From: an uncultured Alphaproteobacteria bacterium
Lineage (GTDB): Bacteria > Pseudomonadota > Alphaproteobacteria > Methylaequorales > Methylaequoraceae
NCBI GenBank assembly: GCA_902547955.1
Contig: CACCPY010000001.1
Span: 98,407-162,406, forward strand
Direction of reading: 5' to 3'
DNA: 64,000 nt
Shown here: positions 46,322 to 55,330 of the stretch, piece after piece
How the letters are laid out: each line of letters opens with the position of its first letter
Numbering within the stretch: the stretch's first letter is position 1
The notes under the pieces: generated by a model
Told to the model about the DNA's origin: nothing
Seen by the model: the letters and a program-made list of their open reading frames with translations, nothing else
Database searches by the model: none
Program-made: the position numbers and the translations under genes

Positions 46322-47503
46322 CTTCAATCTAAGTGCATTGAGCTTTATAAAACCTTCTGCATCTTTTTGATCATAAACGCTGTCCTCCTCAAAAGTTGCC
46401 ATTTCAGTTGAATACAAACTTGAATCTGATTTTCGTCCTAAGATGGTAACATTTCCTTTGTAAATTTTTAGCCTTACAACGCCGTTAACATTTTTTTGAC
46501 TTTTATCTATCATAGCCTGAAGCATTTCTCTTTCTGGAGAGAACCAAAAACCGTTATATATCAGTTCTGCATATCTGGGCATAATTTCATCTTTTAAATG
46601 GGCAGCAGCTTTATCAAGCGTTATACTTTCAACAGCTCTTCTTGCCGCTAAAAGAATCGAGCCTCCAGGAGTTTCATATACACCTCTAGATTTCATTCCT
46701 ACAAATCTATTTTCCACTAAATCCAACCTCCCGATGCCATTTTTTCCCCCAATATCATTTAAATATTGAAATATTTCTGTGGGTGACTTCTTTTCATTAT
46801 CTATTTTTATTGGATCACCATTCAAAAACTCTATTTGAATTTCGACTGGCTCATTTGGTGCTACCTCTGGTGATACGGATCTTGAAAACATAGACTCGTC
46901 AGGTGGTATCCAAGGATCCTCCAAAAATTTTCCCTCATATGAAGTATGAAGTATATTTGCATCCATTGAATAGGGTGGTTCATTTTCCTTATCTTTTGAA
47001 AATGAAATATCATTGTTGTTTGCATACTCAATTAAATCTTGTCTAGATTTCAAGCTCCACTCTCTCCAGGGGGCTATAACTTTTATTTTAGGATTGAGCG
47101 CATAATAAGCCAATTCAAATCTAATTTGGTCATTACCTTTTCCAGTTGCACCATGAGATACAAAATTTGCTCCAACTTTTTCCGCAATTTGAATTTGTTT
47201 TTTTGCTATCAGTGGTCGTGCTATAGATGTTCCTAAAAGATACTGACCTTCATAAAGAGTGTTTGCCCTAAACATTGGAAATACATATTCTTCAATAAAT
47301 TCATTGGTTAAATCTTCAATAAAAATTTCTTTAATGCCAAAACTTTTAGCTTTGTCTCTCGCCTCTTGAATTTCAATACCTTGACCTATATCTGCTGTAA
47401 ATGTAACTACTTCAAAGTTCTTTTCATTTTGAAGCCATTTAAGAATTATAGATGTATCTAGACCACCTGAAAAGGCTAAGACTATTTTTTCTTTTTTGGT
47501 CAT
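46301..47503 (-). CDS. argG: Argininosuccinate synthase
   Basis: The 400 residues show the N-type PP-loop [17 protein letters not shown] (about 8-24), [20 protein letters not shown] (about 115-134), [20 protein letters not shown] and [20 protein letters not shown]. It joins citrulline and aspartate using ATP in arginine synthesis. Size and motifs are standard. Confidence 0.96.
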   Translation of the reverse strand: MTKKEKIVLAFSGGLDTSIILKWLQNEKNFEVVTFTADIGQGIEIQEARDKAKSFGIKEIFIEDLTNEFIEEYVFPMFRANTLYEGQYLLGTSIARPLIAKKQIQIAEKVGANFVSHGATGKGNDQIRFELAYYALNPKIKVIAPWREWSLKSRQDLIEYANNNDISFSKDKENEPPYSMDANILHTSYEGKFLEDPWIPPDESMFSRSVSPEVAPNEPVEIQIEFLNGDPIKIDNEKKSPTEIFQYLNDIGGKNGIGRLDLVENRFVGMKSRGVYETPGGSILLAARRAVESITLDKAAAHLKDEIMPRYAELIYNGFWFSPEREMLQAMIDKSQKNVNGVVRLKIYKGNVTILGRKSDSSLYSTEMATFEEDSVYDQKDAEGFIKLNALRLKLLKNIT

Positions 47504-47506
47504 TAT

Positions 47507-48040
47507 TTATTTTTTTTTATTACATGCTTCATTAATTTTTTGATAAGCCTTGCTAAATCCAATAAGGGAATACGTATCATTTGTAATTGTACCCCTTGAT
47601 GATGTTCCAACTACTTTCATCTTCATTGAATTTTTTAAGAATTTTACAATTTTATCATCTTCGCTTGGACTAAAACTCCATGCTCTTGAACCAGAAGTGA
47701 ATAACTGAAATTTCATATCTCCTATAGTCACATCCGGATTGCTATTTGGCTGAAAATTATATCCAGCCACTATACTAAACTCATTCCATTTATTCTGACC
47801 AGGAAGATGTGTTACAATTGCAAAAATATCTCCTCGACGTGAATAATTTCCTTCAGCTTTCTTTGGTTTTGATACAGCCATGCAAGCAAGGTTTTTACCT
47901 TCTCCTTCTGCAAACGCTGTCCAATCATTAAATTTTGCCAGCTCTTTTGACTCTAATTTAAAAAAAAATAATAAAATTGATAAAATTACAATTTTATAAA
48001 AAGAATTTGATCGTAAAAAAATCATTATTTTTATTGACAT
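47507..48040 (-). CDS. Invasion-associated locus B (IalB)-family periplasmic protein
   Basis: From ATG 48040 the product is about 177 residues. It has a basic start, a hydrophobic signal (YKIVILSILLFFFKLESKE), then FNDWTAFAEGEGKNLACMAV, RRGDIFAIVTHLPGQNKWNE and GYNFQPNSNPDVTIG, and ends with a cysteine-containing AYQKINEACNKKK. This is the IalB-family pattern common in Alphaproteobacteria, usually with two cysteines; it has no defined activity. A longer frame to 48145 runs into the divergent transporter gene and is unlikely. Confidence 0.78.
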   Translation of the reverse strand: MSIKIMIFLRSNSFYKIVILSILLFFFKLESKELAKFNDWTAFAEGEGKNLACMAVSKPKKAEGNYSRRGDIFAIVTHLPGQNKWNEFSIVAGYNFQPNSNPDVTIGDMKFQLFTSGSRAWSFSPSEDDKIVKFLKNSMKMKVVGTSSRGTITNDTYSLIGFSKAYQKINEACNKKK

Positions 48041-48087
48041 AATTGAAACTAAATTGCAAGAAACTAAAGAGGAAATTGAAAAAAAAT

Positions 48088-48930
48088 ATGTACCCTGTTG
48101 CGCTACTAGTATCCTCATGTTTTTTATTTTCGATTTTAGCAGCACTCATCAAATTTGTTGCAGAATATATCAACCCAATTCAACAGTCTTTTTTTAGAAA
48201 TTTTTTAGGTATTTTAATTTTAGCACCTTTTTTTTTAAGTCAGAAACCTTTTGTAAAATATAAATCAAACATAGGTCTTTTAGTCCTCAGAGGAATTTTT
48301 GGCGGAATGACAATGATCTTATTATTTACAGCTTATACCCTAATTCCATTATCTCAGGCCATGGCAATTAGTTTTAGTACACCATTGTTCATGTATTTTG
48401 GTAGCATTATTTTTTTTAAAGAAAAGATTGACTTGTTTAAAACTTTTTTTCTGATAGTTGGATTTTTATTTACAATTTTGATAATAAGACCAGATCTGAA
48501 AGTTGAATTAGGTAGTATTTTAGCTGTTGTTTCAGCGATCACTCATGCAGTTGCTGGTCTCCTTGTTAAAAGATTATCAAATGATGAAAATGTTCTTACT
48601 TTAATGTTTAGTATGGTGGTTTTAATGGCTCCTATCACCTTTATTCCGTCAGTGTATGTATGGGACGAGGTAGATTCTTTTTTTATTCTAGCACTATTGT
48701 TCTCACTTGCTGTAATAGCAACCTTAGGGAATTACTTTTGGACAAAAGCTATAAGTCTATCTAAACTAACGAATTTAATGCCATTTGATTTCACAAAACT
48801 TATTTTTTCCACTATTCTTGGGTTTTTTTTTTTCCAAGAAAAAATTGATTTAATTACTTCAATTTGTGGAATTGGATTAATAGTTTGTAATTCATTTATT
48901 GCTGGAAAAATTAAAAATGAAAAAGCTTAG
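48088..48930 (+). CDS. EamA/DMT-family transporter
   Basis: From ATG 48088 this is 280 residues with ten predicted membrane segments in two EamA repeats, including SILAALIKFVAEYINPIQQS at the front, SQAMAISFSTPLF (about 87-99) and a second repeat starting near residue 147. Family members export amino acids, metabolites or nucleotide sugars; the substrate is unknown. GAGGAA upstream supports this start, and a TTG at 48043 is less likely. The next transporter gene overlaps the end by 14 bases. Confidence 0.82.
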   Translation: MYPVALLVSSCFLFSILAALIKFVAEYINPIQQSFFRNFLGILILAPFFLSQKPFVKYKSNIGLLVLRGIFGGMTMILLFTAYTLIPLSQAMAISFSTPLFMYFGSIIFFKEKIDLFKTFFLIVGFLFTILIIRPDLKVELGSILAVVSAITHAVAGLLVKRLSNDENVLTLMFSMVVLMAPITFIPSVYVWDEVDSFFILALLFSLAVIATLGNYFWTKAISLSKLTNLMPFDFTKLIFSTILGFFFFQEKIDLITSICGIGLIVCNSFIAGKIKNEKA

Positions 48931-49753
48931 TATTTATAATCAAGTAATAAGTTGTGCGTTTTTTTCACTCCTAGGCCTTCAAGTAAAATTGCTATTGGAT
49001 ATAACTAATATAGAGAGTATAGTTTTTTTTAGATCTTTTATTGGATTAGTTTTAATTTTAATAATTTCTACAACCCTAAAAAAAGGTATTAAAATTGTCA
49101 AAACATCCAATATTAAAATACATATTTTAAGATCCATTTTTGGAACTATGGCAATGTATTTTGGATATCGTTCCTTGAGTTATATTTCTTTATCTGAAGC
49201 AACCTCAATTGGGTTTACCAAAGTTTTTTTTACAAGCATCCTTGCTTTTTTTTTTCTTAAAGAAAAATTAAATTTATTTTCCTTAATTTTAGTTTTTACA
49301 GGTTTTTTTGGAGTTTATTTAATTGCATTACCAACACAAACTTCTAATCTAATCGGTTTATACATGAGTATTTTTTCTGCTCTGTGTGTTGCGGGAGGAA
49401 TAATATCTATTTCATTTTTAGCAAAACTTGAAAACACACTAACTGTAATGATTTATCATTCCTTTTTTTCAACAATTGTTTTTCTGGTTTTTTTTTTAAA
49501 CAAAATTGAATTTAATTTATACCATAATTTTCTAAGTATAATTTTATTAACAATTACAGCACTAGCTGGTCAATACTTTAATTCAGAATCATACAGATAC
49601 GGAAAAACCAATAGTGTAATTATACTAGGTTATAGCAGAATAGTTTTTTCTACATTGTTAGGTTTTTTTTTTCTAGGAGAAAAAATTAGCATAATTACCA
49701 TTTTGGGTATCTTAGTTATTGCTTTGACAACTTATTTTGTAAAAAAGGATTAG
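48917..49753 (+). CDS. EamA/DMT-family transporter, second gene
   Basis: The product from ATG 48917 has 278 residues and about ten membrane segments. It carries SIVFFRSFIGLVLILII and SLSEATSIGFTKVFFTSILA, the EamA hallmark (compare SQAMAISFSTPLF in the gene before), and a second repeat ending SRIVFSTLLGFFFLGEKISI. It overlaps the preceding transporter gene by 14 bases and is probably translated with it. Two adjacent homologs could act as a heterodimer, or may serve two substrates. Confidence 0.82.
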   Translation: MKKLSIYNQVISCAFFSLLGLQVKLLLDITNIESIVFFRSFIGLVLILIISTTLKKGIKIVKTSNIKIHILRSIFGTMAMYFGYRSLSYISLSEATSIGFTKVFFTSILAFFFLKEKLNLFSLILVFTGFFGVYLIALPTQTSNLIGLYMSIFSALCVAGGIISISFLAKLENTLTVMIYHSFFSTIVFLVFFLNKIEFNLYHNFLSIILLTITALAGQYFNSESYRYGKTNSVIILGYSRIVFSTLLGFFFLGEKISIITILGILVIALTTYFVKKD

Positions 49754-49757
49754 CCTT

Positions 49758-50798
49758 TTAAGGACAAGGAAATGGGTTTTCGTTGCTAATTTTTTCAATT
49801 TCTTCAAGTATCTCACTTGACAATCTAATACTAAAACTCTCAATATTTTCTTTGAGCTGATCTATATTAGTTGCTCCAATTATGTTGCTTGTTAAAAAAT
49901 CTCTGGAATTTACAAAAGCTAAAGCCATTTGGGTGGGGCTTATATCAAATTTTTTTGCTAGGTCATTAAATTTTTCAGAATATTTTAAACCCTTTGGTTT
50001 TGTATATCTTGTAAACATTTCTCCAAACAAAGTGAGTCTTGCTCCGTCAGGTTTTGAGCCATTATCATATTTTCCCGTTAACATTCCAAATGCTAATGGT
50101 GAATAAGCCAGCAAACCACACTTTTCTCTCATTGAAATTTCTGCCAAACCCACTTCGTAGCTTCTATTCAAAAGGGAATAAGGGTTTTGAATTGAAACAA
50201 CTTTTGGAAAGTTTAAGCGCTCAGCACACGAAATAAATTTCATAACACCCCAAGGTGTTTCGTTAGATAAACCAACATATCTAACTTTTCCAGATTTTAC
50301 CAAATCTGATAAAATTTCAAGTTGATCTTCTATTTCAACATATTCGTCATCATTTTGGTGTTTATATGAGAGTTGTCCAAAAAAATTCGATTTTCTATCT
50401 GGCCAATGCAGTTGATAAAGGTCAATATAATCAGTTTTTAATCGCTTTAGGCTTCCTTCAACTGCTAAATTTATTTGTTCCCTATTAAGTCTAGTTTCTT
50501 TATTTCTAAACCATTTCATTCCGGATCTACCTGTAACTTTTGTAGCTAATATAACTTTATCCCTACACTTACGATCTTCTAACCAATCTCCAATAATTTT
50601 TTCAGTAGAGCCCCATGTTTCTTTCCGCGGTGGAACAGAATATAATTCTGCAGTATCAAAAAAATTTACTCCATAGTCCATAGCACAATCCATTTGAGCG
50701 AATGCCTCCTCTTGATTGTTTTGCTCGCCCCAAGTCATCGTACCTAAACAAATTACACTTACATTAATGTCTGTATTTCCTAACTTTCTATATTCCAT
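49758..50798 (-). CDS. Aldo/keto reductase, Tas-like
   Basis: This 346-residue TIM-barrel oxidoreductase starts MEYRKLGNTDINVSVICLGT and has the AKR catalytic tyrosine in DTAELYSVPP and the lysine in LATKV. It also has DYIDLYQLHWPDRK and the NADPH-binding end NIIGATNIDQLKENI. The long insert with YKHQNDDEYVEIEDQLEIL resembles E. coli Tas. It reduces aldehydes or ketones; the physiological substrate is unknown. No operon partner is evident. Confidence 0.9.
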   Translation of the reverse strand: MEYRKLGNTDINVSVICLGTMTWGEQNNQEEAFAQMDCAMDYGVNFFDTAELYSVPPRKETWGSTEKIIGDWLEDRKCRDKVILATKVTGRSGMKWFRNKETRLNREQINLAVEGSLKRLKTDYIDLYQLHWPDRKSNFFGQLSYKHQNDDEYVEIEDQLEILSDLVKSGKVRYVGLSNETPWGVMKFISCAERLNFPKVVSIQNPYSLLNRSYEVGLAEISMREKCGLLAYSPLAFGMLTGKYDNGSKPDGARLTLFGEMFTRYTKPKGLKYSEKFNDLAKKFDISPTQMALAFVNSRDFLTSNIIGATNIDQLKENIESFSIRLSSEILEEIEKISNENPFPCP

Positions 50799-50905
50799 AA
50801 TTATAAATAATTTTCTTGATTTTAAAAAATTGTAACATATTTTTACTATTAAATAATAATAGTATATTATTAAGAGAAATAAACCTTTTACAAATAGGAG
50901 AAAAA

Positions 50906-51637
50906 ATGGCTTACGACTATGATAGAAATGTCAGATCAAGAGCAACGTCCACTGAAATAGATTTAGGCTTGAAAGCTTACATGAATAAAGTTTATTCGTT
51001 TATGGCGGTAGGTCTAGCTTTAACAGGCGTAATAGCGCATCTTACATCGAAATTGGCTTTCGATTTCTCAACTAATTCTATGACATCATTTGGTGCAGCA
51101 ATTTATGCTTCACCTCTTGCTTTCATTATAATGTTATCACCATTGGCTTTCATATTAGCTCTAAACTTTGGTATTGCAAAAATGAAAGAGAGCACAGTTC
51201 AAATCCTATTTTGGGCTTTTGCAGGTGTTATGGGTCTATCCTTATCTTCAATTTTTATCCAATATACCGGTGAATCTGTTGCTAGGGTGTTTTTCATCTC
51301 AGCAGGTGCTTTTGGAGGTTTAAGTCTTTATGGCTACACCACCAAGAAAGATCTTTCTGGATGGGGATCTTTCCTATTTATTGGACTTATTGGGATTTTA
51401 CTTGCGTCAATTGTTAACATATTTCTTGGTAGTACTGGTTTGCAATTTGCAATATCTGTAATTGGTGTTTTAGTATTCGCTGGGCTAACAGCATACGATA
51501 CACAAAGAATCAAGGCTATGTATTTTGACGGTACTGGTAACGAAGGTAAAAAAGCAATAATGGGTGCTCTAACTCTATACTTAGATTTTATTAATCTATT
51601 TATAATGCTAATCCAGTTATTTGGGCAACGTCGTTAA
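50906..51637 (+). CDS. Bax inhibitor-1 / YccA family membrane protein
   Basis: From ATG 50906, with TAGGAG six bases upstream, the product has 243 residues. MAYDYDRNVRSRATSTEIDL is a typical front, followed by seven membrane helices (the first MNKVYSFMAVGLALTGVIAH), GLSLSSIFIQYTG, and a C-terminal FAGLTAYDTQRIK with the conserved aspartates of the BI-1 pore. Family members form pH-sensitive calcium leak channels or interact with membrane proteases. The earlier in-frame ATG at 50816 lacks a ribosome-binding site. Confidence 0.9.
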   Translation: MAYDYDRNVRSRATSTEIDLGLKAYMNKVYSFMAVGLALTGVIAHLTSKLAFDFSTNSMTSFGAAIYASPLAFIIMLSPLAFILALNFGIAKMKESTVQILFWAFAGVMGLSLSSIFIQYTGESVARVFFISAGAFGGLSLYGYTTKKDLSGWGSFLFIGLIGILLASIVNIFLGSTGLQFAISVIGVLVFAGLTAYDTQRIKAMYFDGTGNEGKKAIMGALTLYLDFINLFIMLIQLFGQRR

Positions 51638-51648
51638 CAATTTCTAAT

Positions 51649-51674
51649 GAGTGGTTACTTAACTGTAACCACTC
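51649..51674 (+). terminator. Hairpin after the Bax-inhibitor gene, terminator or attenuator
   Basis: GAGTGGTTAC (51649-51658) pairs perfectly with GTAACCACTC (51665-51674) around TTAACT, 12 bases after the stop codon. The 10-bp stem is strong for this genome, but the following bases AAACCTAATATTTTG are not a T-run. It could weaken readthrough into the next gene or protect the mRNA end. Confidence 0.5.
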
Positions 51675-51686
51675 AAACCTAATATT

Positions 51687-52346
51687 TTGAAATCTTTATT
51701 AGCAATAACCATTCTTCTCGTCACTTTTCTGGAAGCCAAAAGCACCGAACTCAATGACATATTTTTCAATGTATACAGAAATGGTTCAAAAATTGGATAC
51801 CACAAAATTAATTTTAGTAATGACAATAATTCAATTAACCCATTTGTTGAAATAAAATTTGAAGTAACCTTCCTTGGCTTCACTGTTTACAATTATTTTC
51901 ACCAAAATAATGAAAACTGGTTAAATAATTCTTTGGTTCAATTAAAGTCTAAAACTAACAAAGATGGTGAAAATTTATTTTGCAATGCAAAGAAAATTAA
52001 CAATAGCATTTCTTTAGATGGCACAAATAATAAAGAAAAGACCAATAGCATGATTCTACCTACAAGTTATTGGAATTACGATTTGGTTAAAGATAAAAAA
52101 AATAAAACAGTTTTAAATACTCAAGATTGTAGTTTTATCGACTTTAAGATTAATTACCTTGGAGAAGATAGTATCTACAACAACGAAATGTTAGCCGAGC
52201 ACTATAAATTAACTGGTAAAGAAATTACTGGCGATGATGTAGATATCGATATTTGGTATAGAGATTCTCAATGGGTTAAAATGATATTTTATAAGGATGG
52301 AAGTGAAATTGAATACTTTTTAAAGGATTTCGATAACAATGAATAA
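51687..52346 (+). CDS. DUF6134-like exported protein
   Basis: The 219-residue product has a signal sequence (LLAITILLVTFLEAKS) and then a beta-rich domain: FFNVYRNGSKIGYHKINFSN, EIKFEVTFLGFTVYNYFHQN and ILPTSYWNYDLVKDKKNKTV. These match my recollection of DUF6134 proteins (signal, then IG.H.I.F, then W....L..L.S). The start would be TTG at 51687, just after a strong hairpin; there is no ATG in reach. It overlaps the SDR gene by eight bases, so it probably belongs to the operon that follows. Its function is unknown. Confidence 0.7.
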   Translation: MKSLLAITILLVTFLEAKSTELNDIFFNVYRNGSKIGYHKINFSNDNNSINPFVEIKFEVTFLGFTVYNYFHQNNENWLNNSLVQLKSKTNKDGENLFCNAKKINNSISLDGTNNKEKTNSMILPTSYWNYDLVKDKKNKTVLNTQDCSFIDFKINYLGEDSIYNNEMLAEHYKLTGKEITGDDVDIDIWYRDSQWVKMIFYKDGSEIEYFLKDFDNNE

Positions 52347-53094
52347 AAAAACAGTTTGGCTCACTGGGGGAGGCACAGGAATAGGAAAAGATTTAACCAA
52401 ACTTTTATGTGATAATGGATTTGACGTAATAATAAGCGGAAGACGAAAAGATAAATTAATCGAGGTTGCAAAGTACAACAAAAAGAAAATTTTCCCATAC
52501 AAACTCGATGTTAGTAATTTAAAAGAGACCGACATTGTTGCAAAAAAAATAATTAAGAAATTCAAATTTATTGATTTGTTAGTTCTTAATGCTGCAATTT
52601 ATAGCCCTGGTTCCTTAAAAGAAATATCCCCTATAAATGCTAAAAAAGTTATTGATATTAATTTAACAGGTATCATAAATTGCCTACCAACCATTGTTCA
52701 TGCGATGAAGAAGAGACAAAAGGGGCATGTTATTTTTGTGTCCTCACCTGCAGGATATAGAGGGATGCCAGGAGCTGGCCTATACGGAGTTACAAAATCA
52801 GCCTTAACTTTTTTAGCAGAAACTTTAAAGATAGAACTAGAACAATTCAATATCAAAGTACAAGTAGTTAATCCAGGTTTTATTAAAACTCCAATGACTG
52901 ATAAAAATACTTTTCCAATGCCATTTTTAATGAGTTCTGAAAAAGCAGCAAAAATAATTTTCTCAAAAATAAATTCAAATATTTTTGAAATCTATTTTCC
53001 AAAGATGCTTTTGATACCAATGAAAATACTAAGCTTTCTTCCATATAGGATTTACTTTTATTTAATTAAAAAATTTGTAAAACTGCCAGAATGA
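52339..53094 (+). CDS. Short-chain dehydrogenase/reductase
   Basis: This 251-residue SDR has cofactor motif TGGGTGIGKDLTKLL (about 9-23), LVLNAAIYSPGSL (NNAG variant, about 82-94), the catalytic serine in VIFVSSPAGYRGMPGAG and YGVTKSALT with Tyr-Lys. NADP or NAD preference is not evident from the first loop (SGRRKDKL suggests NADPH). It overlaps its neighbours on both sides (8 and 4 bases), giving an operon DUF6134, SDR, SnoaL-like. The same SDR type occurs in lipid-modification clusters with Cfa. Confidence 0.88.
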   Translation: MNKKTVWLTGGGTGIGKDLTKLLCDNGFDVIISGRRKDKLIEVAKYNKKKIFPYKLDVSNLKETDIVAKKIIKKFKFIDLLVLNAAIYSPGSLKEISPINAKKVIDINLTGIINCLPTIVHAMKKRQKGHVIFVSSPAGYRGMPGAGLYGVTKSALTFLAETLKIELEQFNIKVQVVNPGFIKTPMTDKNTFPMPFLMSSEKAAKIIFSKINSNIFEIYFPKMLLIPMKILSFLPYRIYFYLIKKFVKLPE

Positions 53095-53495
53095 AAAGTA
53101 TTACAAAAGAATACATTAAATCTTTTGAGCAATTAAAACAATCCACGATTTGCAACCTTATAAACTGTTTACACGAAGATTTTGTTTTTATCGATCCGTT
53201 TAATAAAATAAAAGGTAAAGAGAGTTTTAGAAAATTATTAAATAAAATGTTTGTCAAAATTAAAAATCCAAGATTTAAAATTTTGAATGTCTTAGAAGAA
53301 AAAAATCTTACTCTTATTAAATGGAATTTTGTATATGAGGGTTCTAAGAAGAAATTAAACTTTGATGGAATAAGTGAAATAATAATTAAAAAAAATCTAA
53401 TTTATAAGCACATTGATTATTGGGACAGTGGGGCAAATGTGTATTCTAATCTACCTATAATTGGTTCAATTTTTAAAAAGATTCACAATGGCTAA
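53091..53495 (+). CDS. SnoaL-like / NTF2-fold protein
   Basis: In this 134-residue protein, CLHEDFVFIDPFNKIKGKES (about 22-41) and FRKLLNKMFVKIKNPRFKIL, then LTLIKWNFVYE and FDGISEIIIKKNLIYKHIDYW, give the alpha-beta NTF2 pattern. The terminal IIKKNLIYKHIDYWDSG with a histidine and aspartate is typical of SnoaL-like polyketide cyclase relatives in cfa-type clusters. It overlaps the SDR gene as ATGA and the convergent DUF3833 gene by four bases. Confidence 0.8.
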   Translation: MKSITKEYIKSFEQLKQSTICNLINCLHEDFVFIDPFNKIKGKESFRKLLNKMFVKIKNPRFKILNVLEEKNLTLIKWNFVYEGSKKKLNFDGISEIIIKKNLIYKHIDYWDSGANVYSNLPIIGSIFKKIHNG

Positions 53496-54013
53496 TCAAG
53501 CTTTAAAAAAGTAATTGTTACCACACCAATATTTAATCCCCATTTTTTTACTTCAGCTCGATTAATTAATATACCTTTATCCTGAAGAAACATCCAATCA
53601 TCAAAGTCAACCAAAATTGTGCTGTCTTTAACTTTGAGATTTAACTTGTACTTCCAATTTAATGCATTACCACTTGATATACCTGTTGCTTTACCGACAA
53701 CATCTGAAGCTTCCCCTGAATATTTATTGTCACCTAGAATTTTTATGGTCCAAATTCTTGTATCTTTTTCACCATCATCATAAAGAAATTTCTCATCTAA
53801 AGTAAGAGTATTTGAATTCAACGTTCCTATAATATCAACCTTAAAAGATCTTTTTAGGTTTCCAAATCTATCATGAAACATTCCCCATGCCTCTGTTTTG
53901 CCATTGAAGTATTCTTCAAGTTTAAACTTAGGTTTTTTATCACTAAAATCATTAATATTCATATCGGTTGAACAAGAAGTTATTAAAAGAAAAATTACTA
54001 TTAAAAATCTCAT
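53492..54013 (-). CDS. DUF3833-family lipoprotein
   Basis: The 173-residue product has signal MRFLIVIFLLITSC-S with lipobox ITSC. The domain FKLEEYFNGKTEAWGMFHDR, then KRSFKVDIIGTLN and DGEKDTRIWTIKILG, matches DUF3833 proteins. The ending LINRAEVKKWGLNIGVVTITF fits too. It lies 30 bases downstream of the MFS gene. DUF3833 lipoproteins regularly accompany Cfa and DUF1365 genes; the function is unknown. Confidence 0.85.
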   Translation of the reverse strand: MRFLIVIFLLITSCSTDMNINDFSDKKPKFKLEEYFNGKTEAWGMFHDRFGNLKRSFKVDIIGTLNSNTLTLDEKFLYDDGEKDTRIWTIKILGDNKYSGEASDVVGKATGISSGNALNWKYKLNLKVKDSTILVDFDDWMFLQDKGILINRAEVKKWGLNIGVVTITFLKLD

Positions 54014-54043
54014 ACTATATTAATCTTCATAAAAAAAAAAATT

Positions 54044-55330
54044 TCAACCATAAATTTTTTTCTGAATTTTTTTAAGATCCATTTCTGTTATTCTAAAACT
54101 CATCAAAATAAATGATGACAAACATTTTAATAAGATTGGTGTTAATGCATAACTACATATTATGAAAATTTTCGTTTCTGGATTAATTTCTTCGTTAGCT
54201 TCAAAATTTAAATAACTCAAAATTGAAAATACAAATAAACTAGCTATAGCAAAAGACAATTTATTAAAAAAAGTTATTAAAGAAAATAAAATACCAGAAA
54301 TATCCTCCTTAAATTTATTAAGATGAACATCACTTAAGTCCGCTTGAATAGAAGGAGGAATTATCAAGTCGGCACCTAGACAAAAACCTGTAATACATGA
54401 GATAATAATAAAGAAATGTATATCTCCTTTAGATAGAAACAAAACAAATATAAAGAAAAATGCTGATAGAATTAAAGAAGTAACCCAAGTTCTTTTTTTT
54501 CCAAACCTTTTGCTTACATATGTCCAAAAGGGTACACCCAGGATAGCAAACAAAAAATAATAGAAAAGAACCACTTGTCTATCACTGTCGTTACCCCCGA
54601 GAACATATGATACATAAAATGAAAATAATATCATTGGAAAAACGTTTGCAAGGCTGTTTATAAACCACGCAAACATTAATCTTACTAACAAGTTATTGTT
54701 CTTTAAATTTTTAAAAACACTTTTTAATTCAACATCTTTATTTGTTTTTCGATTATCAGGAATTTTGTTAAGCATAACTATAACTCCAACAAAACCTGAA
54801 AAAATTGCTATATAAACAATTAAACTAAGAAGCTCAGCATTACTAAAATTAAAAAACATTGGAAAACCTAAGGAAAAGAAAAGACCAAACAAAATGAAAA
54901 GTTCTCTATTCGCACTAAGTTTTGTTCTCAAAAAATAGTCTTTTTCTAAATCGTAACCAATAGACAAATAAGGTATTTGGAATAACGTCCAACCCAAATA
55001 TAAAACACTTATCCACACAAGTAAGTAAGCGTCATAATCAATTTGTTTTTGTATAAAAAGTTTATAAAGCCCTATTGAACAAAGAACTGAACCCAAAATT
55101 ATTAAAAGCTTCCTGTTTAAAATTTTTTTATCATTAATCCATCCAACAATGGGATCAGAGGCAATATCAATTATCTTTGCAAGAAATATATATGTTCCGA
55201 TAATAGCAATATCAAAGTTATGAACCTCAGCGAAAAATGCTGGGAGCATTATCATCACTGGGAAGGTTGGTATTGCAAAAGAGAAGGCTGGTAAAGAATA
55301 AAAGATATTTCTTGAAGAAATTTTTTTCAC
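54044..55330 (-). CDS. MFS transporter, GPH (melibiose-like) type
   Basis: The 428-residue protein has 12 membrane helices. DIASDPIVGWINDKK (about 57-71) is the GPH/MFS motif in the first cytoplasmic loop. SYVLGGNDSDRQVVLFYYFL is the middle region and CLGADLIIPPSIQADL (about 308-323) the GPH motif with two conserved charged residues. The GTG start overlaps the cfa stop as TAGTG. The substrate is unknown. In similar clusters this transporter may move a lipid or oxidised lipid product. Confidence 0.85.
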   Translation of the reverse strand: MKKISSRNIFYSLPAFSFAIPTFPVMIMLPAFFAEVHNFDIAIIGTYIFLAKIIDIASDPIVGWINDKKILNRKLLIILGSVLCSIGLYKLFIQKQIDYDAYLLVWISVLYLGWTLFQIPYLSIGYDLEKDYFLRTKLSANRELFILFGLFFSLGFPMFFNFSNAELLSLIVYIAIFSGFVGVIVMLNKIPDNRKTNKDVELKSVFKNLKNNNLLVRLMFAWFINSLANVFPMILFSFYVSYVLGGNDSDRQVVLFYYFLFAILGVPFWTYVSKRFGKKRTWVTSLILSAFFFIFVLFLSKGDIHFFIIISCITGFCLGADLIIPPSIQADLSDVHLNKFKEDISGILFSLITFFNKLSFAIASLFVFSILSYLNFEANEEINPETKIFIICSYALTPILLKCLSSFILMSFRITEMDLKKIQKKIYG

